A program made the translations under genes and the position numbers. The notes under the pieces were generated by a model that ran no database searches, was not told the origin of the DNA, and saw only the letters and a list, made by a program, of their open reading frames with translations. Below are positions 17,413 through 26,618 of a DNA stretch of 64,000 nucleotides, piece by piece (within the stretch, counting starts at the first letter, position 1; each line of letters starts with the position of its first letter). The DNA is from Mageeibacillus indolicus UPII9-5 (lineage in GTDB: Bacteria; Bacillota; Clostridia; Saccharofermentanales; Fastidiosipilaceae). Where the stretch lies: contig NC_013895.2 in the NCBI RefSeq assembly GCF_000025225.2, forward strand, positions 1,736,001 to 1,800,000, read 5' to 3'.

Positions 17413-18165
17413 TCATGTAAAACAGCTGAGGATTTTGTTCTCATTCAATCGAGATTTTAGGACTTCCGAAACAATTAGATTTTCGAAAAGATTTCCACGT
17501 AATGGATCTCTATTCGCTTGATTTTCTGTTTCAATTCCCAATAAGTATGAAGCCAATCCAATTTCTGTAAAATATATTTTCGGCGATTTGGTATGTCGTT
17601 TTGAAATGTTAGAAAAATATGGCTGTAACTTATACACTATATAAGATGCCTCAAGTACTGACAGCCATTGCGCCAAAGTTGCAGACGAAACGCCAACATC
17701 TCCGGACATAGAAGACAAATTTACAACTTGCCCAACTCTGCCTGCAAGCAGGGTTATGAATCGTAGAAACTTATCCAAATTTTTAACTTCTAACATTTCG
17801 CGTAAATCTTTTTCTACATAGGTATTCAAGTAATCACGATAATATACACTGCTTTCCCTTGAATTTTCTCTATACAATTCCGGCATAAAGCCCTGAATCA
17901 ATAACTTATCAGCAGATAATTTCCCTAGACGTCCGTCTTCTGCAAGTTCATCCATGCTTAATGGGAGAAGCGTCACTATGCTCGTTCTACCTGCTAAAGA
18001 TTATTGACGTAATTGTATTCCGGAAAACACTCCTTTACTAAAGTAGTTTTACCGGATTGTCTTGGCCCAATTACAGTAACTACAGGCACTTGCTTGGAAA
18101 CTTGTACCAACTTTTCAGCAACTTTTCTTTTTTATCATAAAAGCCCCCTTGCATAATATAGCAAC
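17413..18165 (-). pseudogene. Broken AAA/DUF4143 ATPase
   Basis: The 5' part encodes VAEKLVQVSKQVPVVTVIG and Walker A GPRQSGKTT (about 18040-18120). The Walker B region is then deleted with loss of frame, and the rest resumes as TSIVTLLPLSMDELAEDGRLG through the DUF4143 domain (17976-17413). The 3' end is frameshifted once more: NPQLFYMRTEKG continues in another frame. Member of a second DUF4143 subgroup with GPRQSGKT rather than G[MI]RR.GKS. Confidence 0.75.
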
Positions 18166-18312
18166 CATTTTAGGCGTAAATTTCAAGTTCAGCTTTAAGA
18201 TTACGCCCGAATTGTTTAACTTGTCTTTTTGCGTTTAAAAGACGTACGGCAAAAGAATTGCTCCGCGATTTATTCACACACTCCCCGAGTGTTTCGGGAG
18301 ATTTGTCTTATG

Positions 18313-21300
18313 TTAGCTTTTTTTTGGTTTTGAATTAAATTTTCTAATTTCGTTTATCGTTTTATCTATAACATCACTACACAAGTTTGAGTACAGCTTT
18401 TTATCTCCAATTATATAAAATTCTTTTTTGGCTCTAGTTGCTGATACATTCATTATGTTTGGATTTTCTGATCCCATTGCCCAGTTTGCAGCTCCCTTAC
18501 TTTTTTCATCTGCTCCTAAAACCAAGAATACTATTGGTGCTTCTTTTCCTTGGAATGTGTGTACTGTTCCTACATTTGTCGGACTGTATTTGCTGTCATA
18601 TCTTGTAAAGTTGAGATCTGTTGCAAGTTTTCTGGATAAATTATACGCAACATTTTTAAACGGCGATATTACATAGACTTGGTCTTTCTTAGTTTTATCT
18701 AGAATGTCTTTATTGGTTTCTGCTAATTTCTTGATTTTTTCTACCAATAATTCACCCTGTTCTTTTACATACTTATTATCCGCAGATCCTCCAACATCAT
18801 ACCATTCTGCTTTTCCGTCTGATTTATTTCCTTGAACCATGTTACCACCATAAGAGATTTCATTTGATATGCTGAACATTGGATACTTGCAACGTCTGTG
18901 TACCCATAAAGGAATTCCTATCCAATCTTCAAGATTGTTGATACCTTTGTAAAATCCATATTGACTAGCACTGTCAATCAAAGTTTGAGTAGATGCATCT
19001 TCTGATAGATAAGCTTGTCCAACTCCATAATTTTGTCCCAATAAACTAAGTATATATGAGTCTAAAGTTAAAACTGGTTTGATTTGGGCTGGATCTCCAA
19101 CTGCCATAACATGCTTACATCTAAAAATCGCGCCAACGCTTGCTTGAGGCAAGGCTTGTCCTGCTTCATCAATGAATAAATGTCCCAAAGAATTTGCTTG
19201 AATATTTGAAAACATCCTTCCCATACTTGCAAATGTGGAACTTATAACTGGAACTGTCATGTTAATCCAATTCCACGCTTCTTGTATAATAATATTTTTA
19301 TCCAAGTAATTTTGTTGTTTGTTCCATATTCTAGTTGCAGCTTCAATATTTTTTATATTTTCATATAAGAATTGTTTGCGAACTTTCAGTGCAACTATGA
19401 ATAGTTCAGACTGAATTCTACGATACGCTTCATCAAACCAAGGATTACTCATTTGCAAATCATCATATGGCAATGAAAAATCTAACACATTAACATCTGT
19501 ATTTACTAATACAGATTTCATATCTCTTATTTTTGCTTCTAGTTTTTTGATCTCGTTATCCTCATTTTGAATCGCTTGAACAATCTCTGAATTTTTATCT
19601 TCGATAAGCTTATTTCCATAAGAAATTTGATCTTCGATATGTTTTAAATCTTTTATAAAAGCACCTATCTTTAATTTTGTCGATCTTTCTTGGTCTAATA
19701 TTTTTATTAAATCGTCGGAGTATTTCCTCATCTGCTCATTATATGTTTTTTTCCTACTGAATTGGAAAAATCCTGGCTTTTGTAATTTGAGGACATCAAT
19801 GCTATTTTCAATCATTTTTTTATTTTCACTTATATTTGACGAATCGTTCTTCAATTCATTTACTTTTTGATTCAAATGACTTTTGTTCAAATATAATTCT
19901 TCTAATTTCAAATTAACATTATTTTTTAAATTACTGAACTCGCTTTCTCTGAATTTTACATTTTTACTGAATTTTGATTTTTTGTTTAATAATTCGCATT
20001 CAAATTTTTCTAAAGAGAAGTATTTATCTGATATCTCTTGTCTCTTATTTCTATAAGATAATGCTTCATTGTATTTTTTCTCAAATTCACTATAGACATT
20101 ATTATCAGAAATATAATTGTTTTTTAAATCATCAACCACATATTTTAATGCAGTAATTATGTACTGCATGTTTTCTTTTCTTCCACCTTCAAGAGAAAAC
20201 AATCCCCAGAATTTTTCATCTAATTGTTTCTCGGCTTCTAATTTCTCTATATATTTTCCATTTTCTTCTACCCATTCTGTTAAAAGTTTAGAATTAGAAA
20301 TGTCTTTGAAATAATCTATTCTTTTTATTTCATCTGCCAATGAATTGTCGATTTCGGATATCAGTGGGAGTTCATCTACAATGTTTTTTACAGCTCCATT
20401 ATTAGAACTTGCAACAATAATCCCATTTTCTGCTATTTTTGCTGGAAGTATACCAATTGAAGCTTTTTGTGATCCGTTTTTCCAATAAACAGTCTCGTCA
20501 TTTCCCGTAATTTTTTTGTTGTTTAGTTTTGTGATTTCATAGGATTGATCTACTAATAATTGTGCAAAAATGTCTCTCAAAAGTGTTGTTTTCCCTGTTC
20601 CTGGAGGTCCATTTACACTTCTCATATTATTAGAATCAAATCCTAATGACAAATTGATTGCGACTTGTTGCATAAAAGATGGTGCATATTGTATATTACT
20701 CGGAAATCTAGACAAAGGATAGTTGTTTGGCTGTAAAATCTCTGTAAAAATATATTTATTAAACTTAGGAGAAGTGATTCTACTATCTAAGTCTTTTCTA
20801 TTTGAACAATTCCCAAGCAAATAATCATTCAAGTTTTTCGAATGAACAGATTTCGCCTTTTGCAAATCATTAATGAAAAATGAATGTAGATTAATTGCAT
20901 CGTTCTCCAAATTTTTCAAAGGCTTCATTCTACAATTATCAATATCTATTTTATTGGTTTCTAAAATGCCCAGTATAGCCTTGTTGAACCAATCTTTATA
21001 AGGTTTATTCTCTGGACATTCAAATACTTCTTGAATTTTCTTGTTGAAATCTTCATCATATTCCCTAAACTCTTTTTCCGAAGGAATTTTATGAAAGTTT
21101 CTAATATAAAAGCTTTCTGTTAAAAAAGTCATATCATTATTTATCTGCAAATCCTTATCGAAATACAGTGCAAATGAAAATTTGTTTCCTAAAGTGATTT
21201 CTTGATTGGATACTGGAAGATTGAATTTATCTCTCAAAAATTCAATTACTTCTGTAAATTTGAAAATATCAAAATATACAACTATCCCGCCTTTTTGGTA

Positions 21301-21465
21301 TGGATTTAAATTAAAATATTTGATCTTTTTCTTAAATGCATCATAGAAATCATAATCTTTAAGATCTTTAAAAGTTAAAATATTCTTGTCTCTTAAATTA
21401 ATATCTCCCTCCGATAAATGCTCCACCATAATCCATGATTCTAGTATTTTTTCTTTTTGATTCAT
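18313..21465 (-). CDS. Large SF1 (Upf1/Dna2-like) helicase
   Basis: 1050 residues. Walker A is GPPGTGKTT (about residues 286-294), motif II is LFIDEAGQA, followed by GDPAQIKPV. C-terminal motifs are VGTVHTFQGKEAPIV and SATRAKKEFYIIGD. Residues about 440-700 form a charged coiled-coil insertion between motifs I and II, as in Upf1/Dna2-like SF1 helicases. The N-terminal 270 residues are not recognised. AAAGGAG precedes ATG. A stand-alone gene between decayed DNA and without a visible nuclease partner. Such lone large SF1 helicases in islands are plausible defence proteins, but that is inference. Confidence 0.85.
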   Translation of the reverse strand: MNQKEKILESWIMVEHLSEGDINLRDKNILTFKDLKDYDFYDAFKKKIKYFNLNPYQKGGIVVYFDIFKFTEVIEFLRDKFNLPVSNQEITLGNKFSFALYFDKDLQINNDMTFLTESFYIRNFHKIPSEKEFREYDEDFNKKIQEVFECPENKPYKDWFNKAILGILETNKIDIDNCRMKPLKNLENDAINLHSFFINDLQKAKSVHSKNLNDYLLGNCSNRKDLDSRITSPKFNKYIFTEILQPNNYPLSRFPSNIQYAPSFMQQVAINLSLGFDSNNMRSVNGPPGTGKTTLLRDIFAQLLVDQSYEITKLNNKKITGNDETVYWKNGSQKASIGILPAKIAENGIIVASSNNGAVKNIVDELPLISEIDNSLADEIKRIDYFKDISNSKLLTEWVEENGKYIEKLEAEKQLDEKFWGLFSLEGGRKENMQYIITALKYVVDDLKNNYISDNNVYSEFEKKYNEALSYRNKRQEISDKYFSLEKFECELLNKKSKFSKNVKFRESEFSNLKNNVNLKLEELYLNKSHLNQKVNELKNDSSNISENKKMIENSIDVLKLQKPGFFQFSRKKTYNEQMRKYSDDLIKILDQERSTKLKIGAFIKDLKHIEDQISYGNKLIEDKNSEIVQAIQNEDNEIKKLEAKIRDMKSVLVNTDVNVLDFSLPYDDLQMSNPWFDEAYRRIQSELFIVALKVRKQFLYENIKNIEAATRIWNKQQNYLDKNIIIQEAWNWINMTVPVISSTFASMGRMFSNIQANSLGHLFIDEAGQALPQASVGAIFRCKHVMAVGDPAQIKPVLTLDSYILSLLGQNYGVGQAYLSEDASTQTLIDSASQYGFYKGINNLEDWIGIPLWVHRRCKYPMFSISNEISYGGNMVQGNKSDGKAEWYDVGGSADNKYVKEQGELLVEKIKKLAETNKDILDKTKKDQVYVISPFKNVAYNLSRKLATDLNFTRYDSKYSPTNVGTVHTFQGKEAPIVFLVLGADEKSKGAANWAMGSENPNIMNVSATRAKKEFYIIGDKKLYSNLCSDVIDKTINEIRKFNSKPKKS

Positions 21466-21642
21466 GTTAGGCTCCTTTGTTATTTGATCTTATGATTTTT
21501 GTTCTATAACTTTATATGCAATTTGTCAATTATCATAGCCTTGTTTTGTTTATTTCGCTATCCTAATCTGTCTTTTCTTGCAAGGCTTCATTAGTTTTTA
21601 ATATCTTAATTTTAAAATTCTCAATCTTAGATATTATTTGAA

Positions 21643-21912
21643 TCATTCCAACTTTTTAATTTCTCCATAAGTTGCATCTTTTGAAAAATCTATTTCAGAT
21701 AATTCTTCTCCGATTTCTATATCAATATGTTGGTCTGGGTTTAGTTTGGACAATGATACCATCGTCTCGCCAGTAGACCTGATATATCTGCTCGCTGACT
21801 TTAACCCTTTGTCCGTTGACATAAAGGTAATATTCTTTTGCCATAAAGTTTCCTCCATTTCTTTTTTGTCTGCGTTTTTAGACAAAAAAGGAGGACTTCT
21901 GCATCCGGGCAT
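21643..21912 (-). pseudogene. Remnant resembling an RlmD-like C-terminal extension
   Basis: The last 45 codons read ETMVSLSKLNPDQHIDIEI...DATYGEIKKLE. To me this recalls the extended C-terminus (VETVVLLSKL...HI.VE...ATYEEIK) of some RNA-methyltransferase ends carried by mobile elements. The upstream part of the frame covers the ECF-operon terminator and is not coding. A family match is from memory and needs a search. Confidence 0.4.
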
Positions 21913-21925
21913 AAGAAGTCCTCTA
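21885..21925 (-). terminator. Terminator of the ABC-ECF operon
   Basis: AGGACTTCT (21892-21900) pairs with AGAAGTCCT (21913-21921); the minus strand continues CCTTTTTTG. It lies about 180 bp past the last ECF gene. Confidence 0.75.
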
Positions 21926-22099
21926 AAATGAAAGAAATTTGCTCTTTCTCTATATTTAAAATTTGATTTTTTATGATAATTACCAGTATCAAAAAGGCCT
22001 ATTCTTTTTTCCTATATGAATAACATACCCTAAACAACACATAGCAATTACCTCCAACTACTTAATCCATTTTTCTTTTCCCTCACAAATAAATATTGA

Positions 22100-22684
22100 T
22101 TAAATCACTCCGGCTTTTTCAAAATGTTTTTTAAGTATTCTTGTTGCAACAAAAGCTCCTATGCAAGCAAGAACAAAAGTTATCAAGCCAAATCCTACTG
22201 CCCACGAAACTTTGAAATAAGATAATGCTTCATTTATTTGTGCTTCGCTCATTTTCCATTTTGTTGCTCTTTCCACAAAAGAAGCAGTTCCGAATAAAAT
22301 CACGGGAATTACAGTCCCTAAAAAATCTGCTAATGCAAATGTCCCATATCCAATAATCATTCGTCCCTTGCTCTTGTAATTTCCTATAATCAAATCACAT
22401 ATAATTCCACCGATTACAGCAAAGACTGCATGAGGCAAATGTCCTCCTGACAGCGCAATTAAACCAAGAAGCGTTCCTGATATTGTAAATACGCCCTTCT
22501 TTTTAACTTTCACAGCCATAAGGATATAAACGGTGGCAGCTACCATAAAGCTAACTCCTGAAGCAATAAATCCTCCAACAACTGTTGTTGCCATGGCAAA
22601 TGCAACTGCCATGTATATGACAATTCCAATTGCATTAAAAATTCCGATTGTAATAAAATCACGACCATTTAATTTGTTTTTCAT
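22100..22684 (-). CDS. ECF transporter S component (Trep_Strep/MptD-like)
   Basis: 194 residues with five to six membrane segments. It begins LNGRDFITIGIFNAIGIVIYM, typical of the TIGR02185 S components, and keeps the conserved SGGHLPHAVFAVIGGIICDLI region. S components give substrate specificity to energy-coupling-factor importers. TAGGAGG precedes the ATG. Last gene of a five-gene operon with two ATPase half-exporters, the fused ECF ATPase and the T component. Substrate unknown. Confidence 0.8.
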   Translation of the reverse strand: MKNKLNGRDFITIGIFNAIGIVIYMAVAFAMATTVVGGFIASGVSFMVAATVYILMAVKVKKKGVFTISGTLLGLIALSGGHLPHAVFAVIGGIICDLIIGNYKSKGRMIIGYGTFALADFLGTVIPVILFGTASFVERATKWKMSEAQINEALSYFKVSWAVGFGLITFVLACIGAFVATRILKKHFEKAGVI

Positions 22685-22694
22685 AAAAGCCCTC

Positions 22695-23399
22695 CTAATA
22701 AATTCTCTGTATTACTATCATAAGAGCGATCATAAAAGCTCCTAATAGTCCAATAGTTAAGTCTGCACATCTAAACTGCAATTCTGTTAATGTTACCCTC
22801 TTCTCATCACTATCAAGTCCTCTAATGAGTGCTGAAGCTGACAGTTCATCTGAAATCTTAATCATTCTCATTAAAAGCGGAACAAGCGTATATTCAATGT
22901 ATTTAATTGGGTGTAGCAATGGGAAAAATCTGCTTGTTACAATTCCTCGAATCCTCATATTCTCTTTTAATGCCTTGAGTTCTGTTTTTATAGTTGGTAC
23001 AAACCTAAGCAAAACACTAAAAGGTATACCAATGCTTCTTGGTACTTTCATTCTATTTAACGCTTCCAGCATTTCACTTACACTTGTAGTCTTTGTTATA
23101 TATCCACCAAACATAGCGATTAAGGTCATTCTTGATACAAAGTAAATAAACATATATATTGCAAATACGATGCTTGCTTCAGAAAACTTGCTAAGCCCTA
23201 ACTCTATGCAGTATAAAAGCACAAAAAACAAGATAAAGCGTAACGCCCTTTTCCACATACTGCTATATACATACAGAAAAAAGGCAAAAACAATTAGAAT
23301 AAAAAGTAGAATTGTATCGCTTATAAAAAAGCTCGTAAATCCAACAATTGGAAGTAGAGTAAGCTTTATTCTCGGATCAATGGTTTTTCTATCTACCAC
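22695..23399 (-). CDS. ECF transporter T component (CbiQ/EcfT-like)
   Basis: 234 residues, about five membrane segments. Contains the two coupling-helix motifs as PRSIGIPFSV...AL..NMRIRGI and SDELSASALIRGLD, the A-R-G class signature that docks on the ECF ATPases. Start taken at GTG 23399 (MVDRKTIDPRIKL) because AGGAGG lies 8 bases before it; it overlaps the ATPase gene by 11 bases. Works with the neighbouring A and S components. Confidence 0.85.
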   Translation of the reverse strand: MVDRKTIDPRIKLTLLPIVGFTSFFISDTILLFILIVFAFFLYVYSSMWKRALRFILFFVLLYCIELGLSKFSEASIVFAIYMFIYFVSRMTLIAMFGGYITKTTSVSEMLEALNRMKVPRSIGIPFSVLLRFVPTIKTELKALKENMRIRGIVTSRFFPLLHPIKYIEYTLVPLLMRMIKISDELSASALIRGLDSDEKRVTLTELQFRCADLTIGLLGAFMIALMIVIQRIY

Positions 23400-24906
23400 G
23401 CTTACCACCTCCTCTCATCTTGTCTAATATGAGAAATTTGTTACTTTCACTCATATTCAAAACAGTTTCTATTTTTCCATCTCCCATTACCCACAGCTCA
23501 CTTACTGTGTTTGCTAAAAACTCAAAATCATGACTTATTACCAAAACTGTTGTCCCATTTTTTAATTGTTCTTCAATCAATTTTGCCACCGAAAGCATTG
23601 AGTCTTTATCACAACCTGATGTTGGTTCATCATAGATGAAAATCTTTGCCTGTTTCATCATTCCACAAGCTATTGTCAATCTTTGTTTTTCTCCTCTTGA
23701 TAAAGCAAACGGATGTTTATCAACGTATTTATCTAAGCCAAGTACACTCAAAATAAACTTTGCCTTTTGGGTATTTTCTTTTTTATCTTTACTTGAAATA
23801 CCAAGTAGCATTTCATCAAGTACACTTTCCGAAAATAACTGATAGTCTGAATCTTGAAAGACAAAATATGACATATCCATTAAATCTTTATGATTAAGCG
23901 ACTTATCTTTTCCCGCCCATATTGTTCCCTCTTTTATCTTCTCAAGTCCTGAAATCACTCTTGCAAAGGTAGTTTTCCCGGTACCGTTTAAGCCGATAAG
24001 ACCAATGGCTTTCCCACACTCTATATTGAAATCAAGATGATTTAAGATGTACTTGTTTTGTTTCTTTCCATCCTTAGCTACATTCGGATAGCAAAATCTC
24101 AAGCCTTTTCCACTGATACTTTCATCATTTAATTGATATGAATCTTTCTTCTCACTTATCCTGTATTCTTCTAATTCAAGAGTTCTTAGTCCATTCTCAT
24201 CCCAAAACTCCTCTTCAAGATGGATAACTTCTTCCCGGCTCAAGTCCTGTGCAATCTCTCCATCTTTCATCAAAAGAAAACGGTCAAATAAAGATTTTGC
24301 ATAGTACAAACGATGCTCAATTAGAACAACTGTTGTACCTTTTTTCTTTAATTTCTCCAAAATTAAAAACAGATCAAATGTTGCTTTCATATCCAAATTT
24401 GCTGAAGGCTCATCTAAAATTAAAACTTTCGGATTCATTGCATAGATACTTGCAATAGCTATCTTTTGTTTCTGCCCGCTTGATAATTCAAAAACAGATT
24501 TTCCTTTCAGTTCCTCAATATCCAGCTCTGCATATACTTCTTCTACTCTCTGTTTGATTTCATCTCTTGATTTACAGATAGTTTGAAGCCCAAAAGCTAT
24601 TTCTTCATCTGTCGTTGTCGTGAAAAACTGACTTCTTGGATCTTGAAATACAGTCCCTACAATATGCCCTACTTCATGAAGTAATAATTTGCTTATATCT
24701 TTTCCGAACGCAAAGGCTTCTCCTTTCATTTTGCCTTTGTAATAATGTGGAATAAGGCCATTCATTACACTTCCAAGAGTGCTTTTACCACTTCCACTTT
24801 TCCCTGAAATTAAAACAAATTCACCTTTTTTAATTTCAAGATTGATATTTTTTAAAGCAGTTCGCCCATCTTCCCATTCATAAGAAACATCTTTTAACAA
24901 AATCAT
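23389..24906 (-). CDS. Fused ECF transporter ATPase (EcfA-EcfA')
   Basis: 505 residues with two complete ATP-binding domains. The first has GKSGSGKST, LSSGQKQKIAIA and LILDEPSANLD. The second (from about residue 270) has GLNGTGKTT, LSRGEKQRLTIA and FIYDEPTSGCD. Both keep the switch His (IEHRL, ISHDF). It powers import through the adjacent T and S proteins. The start is 2 bases past the exporter stop, with GAGGTG as ribosome site. Confidence 0.9.
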   Translation of the reverse strand: MILLKDVSYEWEDGRTALKNINLEIKKGEFVLISGKSGSGKSTLGSVMNGLIPHYYKGKMKGEAFAFGKDISKLLLHEVGHIVGTVFQDPRSQFFTTTTDEEIAFGLQTICKSRDEIKQRVEEVYAELDIEELKGKSVFELSSGQKQKIAIASIYAMNPKVLILDEPSANLDMKATFDLFLILEKLKKKGTTVVLIEHRLYYAKSLFDRFLLMKDGEIAQDLSREEVIHLEEEFWDENGLRTLELEEYRISEKKDSYQLNDESISGKGLRFCYPNVAKDGKKQNKYILNHLDFNIECGKAIGLIGLNGTGKTTFARVISGLEKIKEGTIWAGKDKSLNHKDLMDMSYFVFQDSDYQLFSESVLDEMLLGISSKDKKENTQKAKFILSVLGLDKYVDKHPFALSRGEKQRLTIACGMMKQAKIFIYDEPTSGCDKDSMLSVAKLIEEQLKNGTTVLVISHDFEFLANTVSELWVMGDGKIETVLNMSESNKFLILDKMRGGGKRGR

Positions 24907-24908
24907 GG

Positions 24909-26618
24909 TTACACCTCATACTGAGCTTTCCATAATTTTGTGTAGTAACCATTTTTATCAAGAAGTTCCCCGTGCTTTCCTTTTTCAAGTAAATTACCTT
25001 TTTGAAATACGAGAATTTGGTCGGCTTTTTGAATGGTTTTTAAATGATGAGCCACTACAAGTACAGTTCTATTCTTTGCGAGTTCTGTAATAGCATCTTG
25101 TATCAAAGATTCATTTACAGGATCAACATTACTTGTCATTTCATCAAGAATTAAAATAGGTGCATCCTTTAGAAAAGCTCTTGCAATAGATATTCTTTGT
25201 CTCTGTCCACCTGATAAAATCCCACCATTTTCTCCAATATCAGTTTCATAACCTTTTGGTAAACTCATAATGAAATCATGTATTCTCGCTTTCTTTGCAG
25301 CTTCAATGATTTCTTCTTTTGTAGCTCCTTTTTTACCTACTCTGATATTTTCTTCAATCGTGTTATCAAACAGTTGAACATTCTGCATGACAATGCTGAT
25401 ACGATCTAAAAGCTCATCATAAGGAATATCCCTTATATCAGTTCCTCCAAGTATAATTTTCCCTTTATGCACATCATAAAATCTTAGAAGCAAGTTGGTA
25501 ATAGTAGTCTTTCCACTACCTGATTCTCCAACTAAGGCTGTCATTGTTTTTTCAGCAATAGAAAAGCTCAATTTTTCCATTTTAAATTCATCTTTTTCAT
25601 AAGAAAAATCTATGTTTTCAAAAGCTATATCATTATCTTTCGGAACAATTCCATTCACTTTATCCGGGATTACATCTGCATATAAAATTCTTGAAAGTCT
25701 CTCATAACTATCTACCGCCGAAACATAGTACATATAGTGTTGTTCCATAGAAGCGAATGGCTTATAAAATTCTTTTGAAATTACTGCAAAGATAATAAAA
25801 TGAAGTACATCAAGACTTCCCGTTGTAACAAGTATTGCTCCTGCAATTAAAAGAACTAAATATCCAATATCCAGTAAAAACCCAAATATAGATAGCTGTT
25901 TTGCCTTTAATCTTGAAGCTACTTTGCTTGTTTCTCCAAACTTTTTTGTCTTATTCATAAGCTCATTATCCAAGCTCTTATTGTTTGAAAAACTCTTTAA
26001 TACAGGTATTCCTCTAACATATTCAACAAATAAGCTAACCATATCAAGAAGTGCTGAGTTGTTCTGATTTTCTATTTTTTCAGATTGCTTAATTGTCAGA
26101 TATAGAAAGATTAGTGCAATCGGAACAGATACAGCCATAATAATAGAAAGTTTGAAATCAATATTTGCAAGACCAACAAATACGACTGCGCCTATCAAAA
26201 AATCACCAAACATTCTCGACCACATATGCCCTACAACAAGGGACATATTATCAACATCTTTGTGTAAAATTGTATTTATTTCCCCAAGTCGTTCATTGGT
26301 ATAAAATCCCAAACTGAATTTCTTTAATTTGATAATCATGCGTTCTCTTATTTGCTGAACAATATCAAAACCTGCACTATGCTTTTTCATATCTGCGACC
26401 ATGTTACAAATACCTTTGAAGACTACAAGTAATCCAATCGCAATAAAATATTTATATAGGCTTGTTAAGCTCGTTCCGTCAAAGATTTGGAACAGTATAG
26501 AAAATACGATAACAATCATGGCTATGGAGCTGAGTCCATAAAGGGCAAAAAATACACTTGATATAATCAAATCTCTCTTGCCGGTTTTTGTAAGTAGTTT
26601 TAACATTTCTCTAAACAT
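24909..26618 (-). CDS. ABC half-transporter B of the ABC-ECF operon
   Basis: 569 residues: exporter-type six-helix domain, then an ATPase with GESGSGKTT, LSGGQRQR, LILDEMTSNVD and AHHL. It overlaps the partner's stop by 8 bases, with AGGTGG as ribosome site. This fold also occurs in YbtPQ/IrtAB-type transporters that import metal-siderophore complexes despite exporter topology. Combination with an ECF module and TetR suggests scavenging of a metal-chelate or cofactor; that is inference. Confidence 0.85.
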   Translation of the reverse strand: MFREMLKLLTKTGKRDLIISSVFFALYGLSSIAMIVIVFSILFQIFDGTSLTSLYKYFIAIGLLVVFKGICNMVADMKKHSAGFDIVQQIRERMIIKLKKFSLGFYTNERLGEINTILHKDVDNMSLVVGHMWSRMFGDFLIGAVVFVGLANIDFKLSIIMAVSVPIALIFLYLTIKQSEKIENQNNSALLDMVSLFVEYVRGIPVLKSFSNNKSLDNELMNKTKKFGETSKVASRLKAKQLSIFGFLLDIGYLVLLIAGAILVTTGSLDVLHFIIFAVISKEFYKPFASMEQHYMYYVSAVDSYERLSRILYADVIPDKVNGIVPKDNDIAFENIDFSYEKDEFKMEKLSFSIAEKTMTALVGESGSGKTTITNLLLRFYDVHKGKIILGGTDIRDIPYDELLDRISIVMQNVQLFDNTIEENIRVGKKGATKEEIIEAAKKARIHDFIMSLPKGYETDIGENGGILSGGQRQRISIARAFLKDAPILILDEMTSNVDPVNESLIQDAITELAKNRTVLVVAHHLKTIQKADQILVFQKGNLLEKGKHGELLDKNGYYTKLWKAQYEV

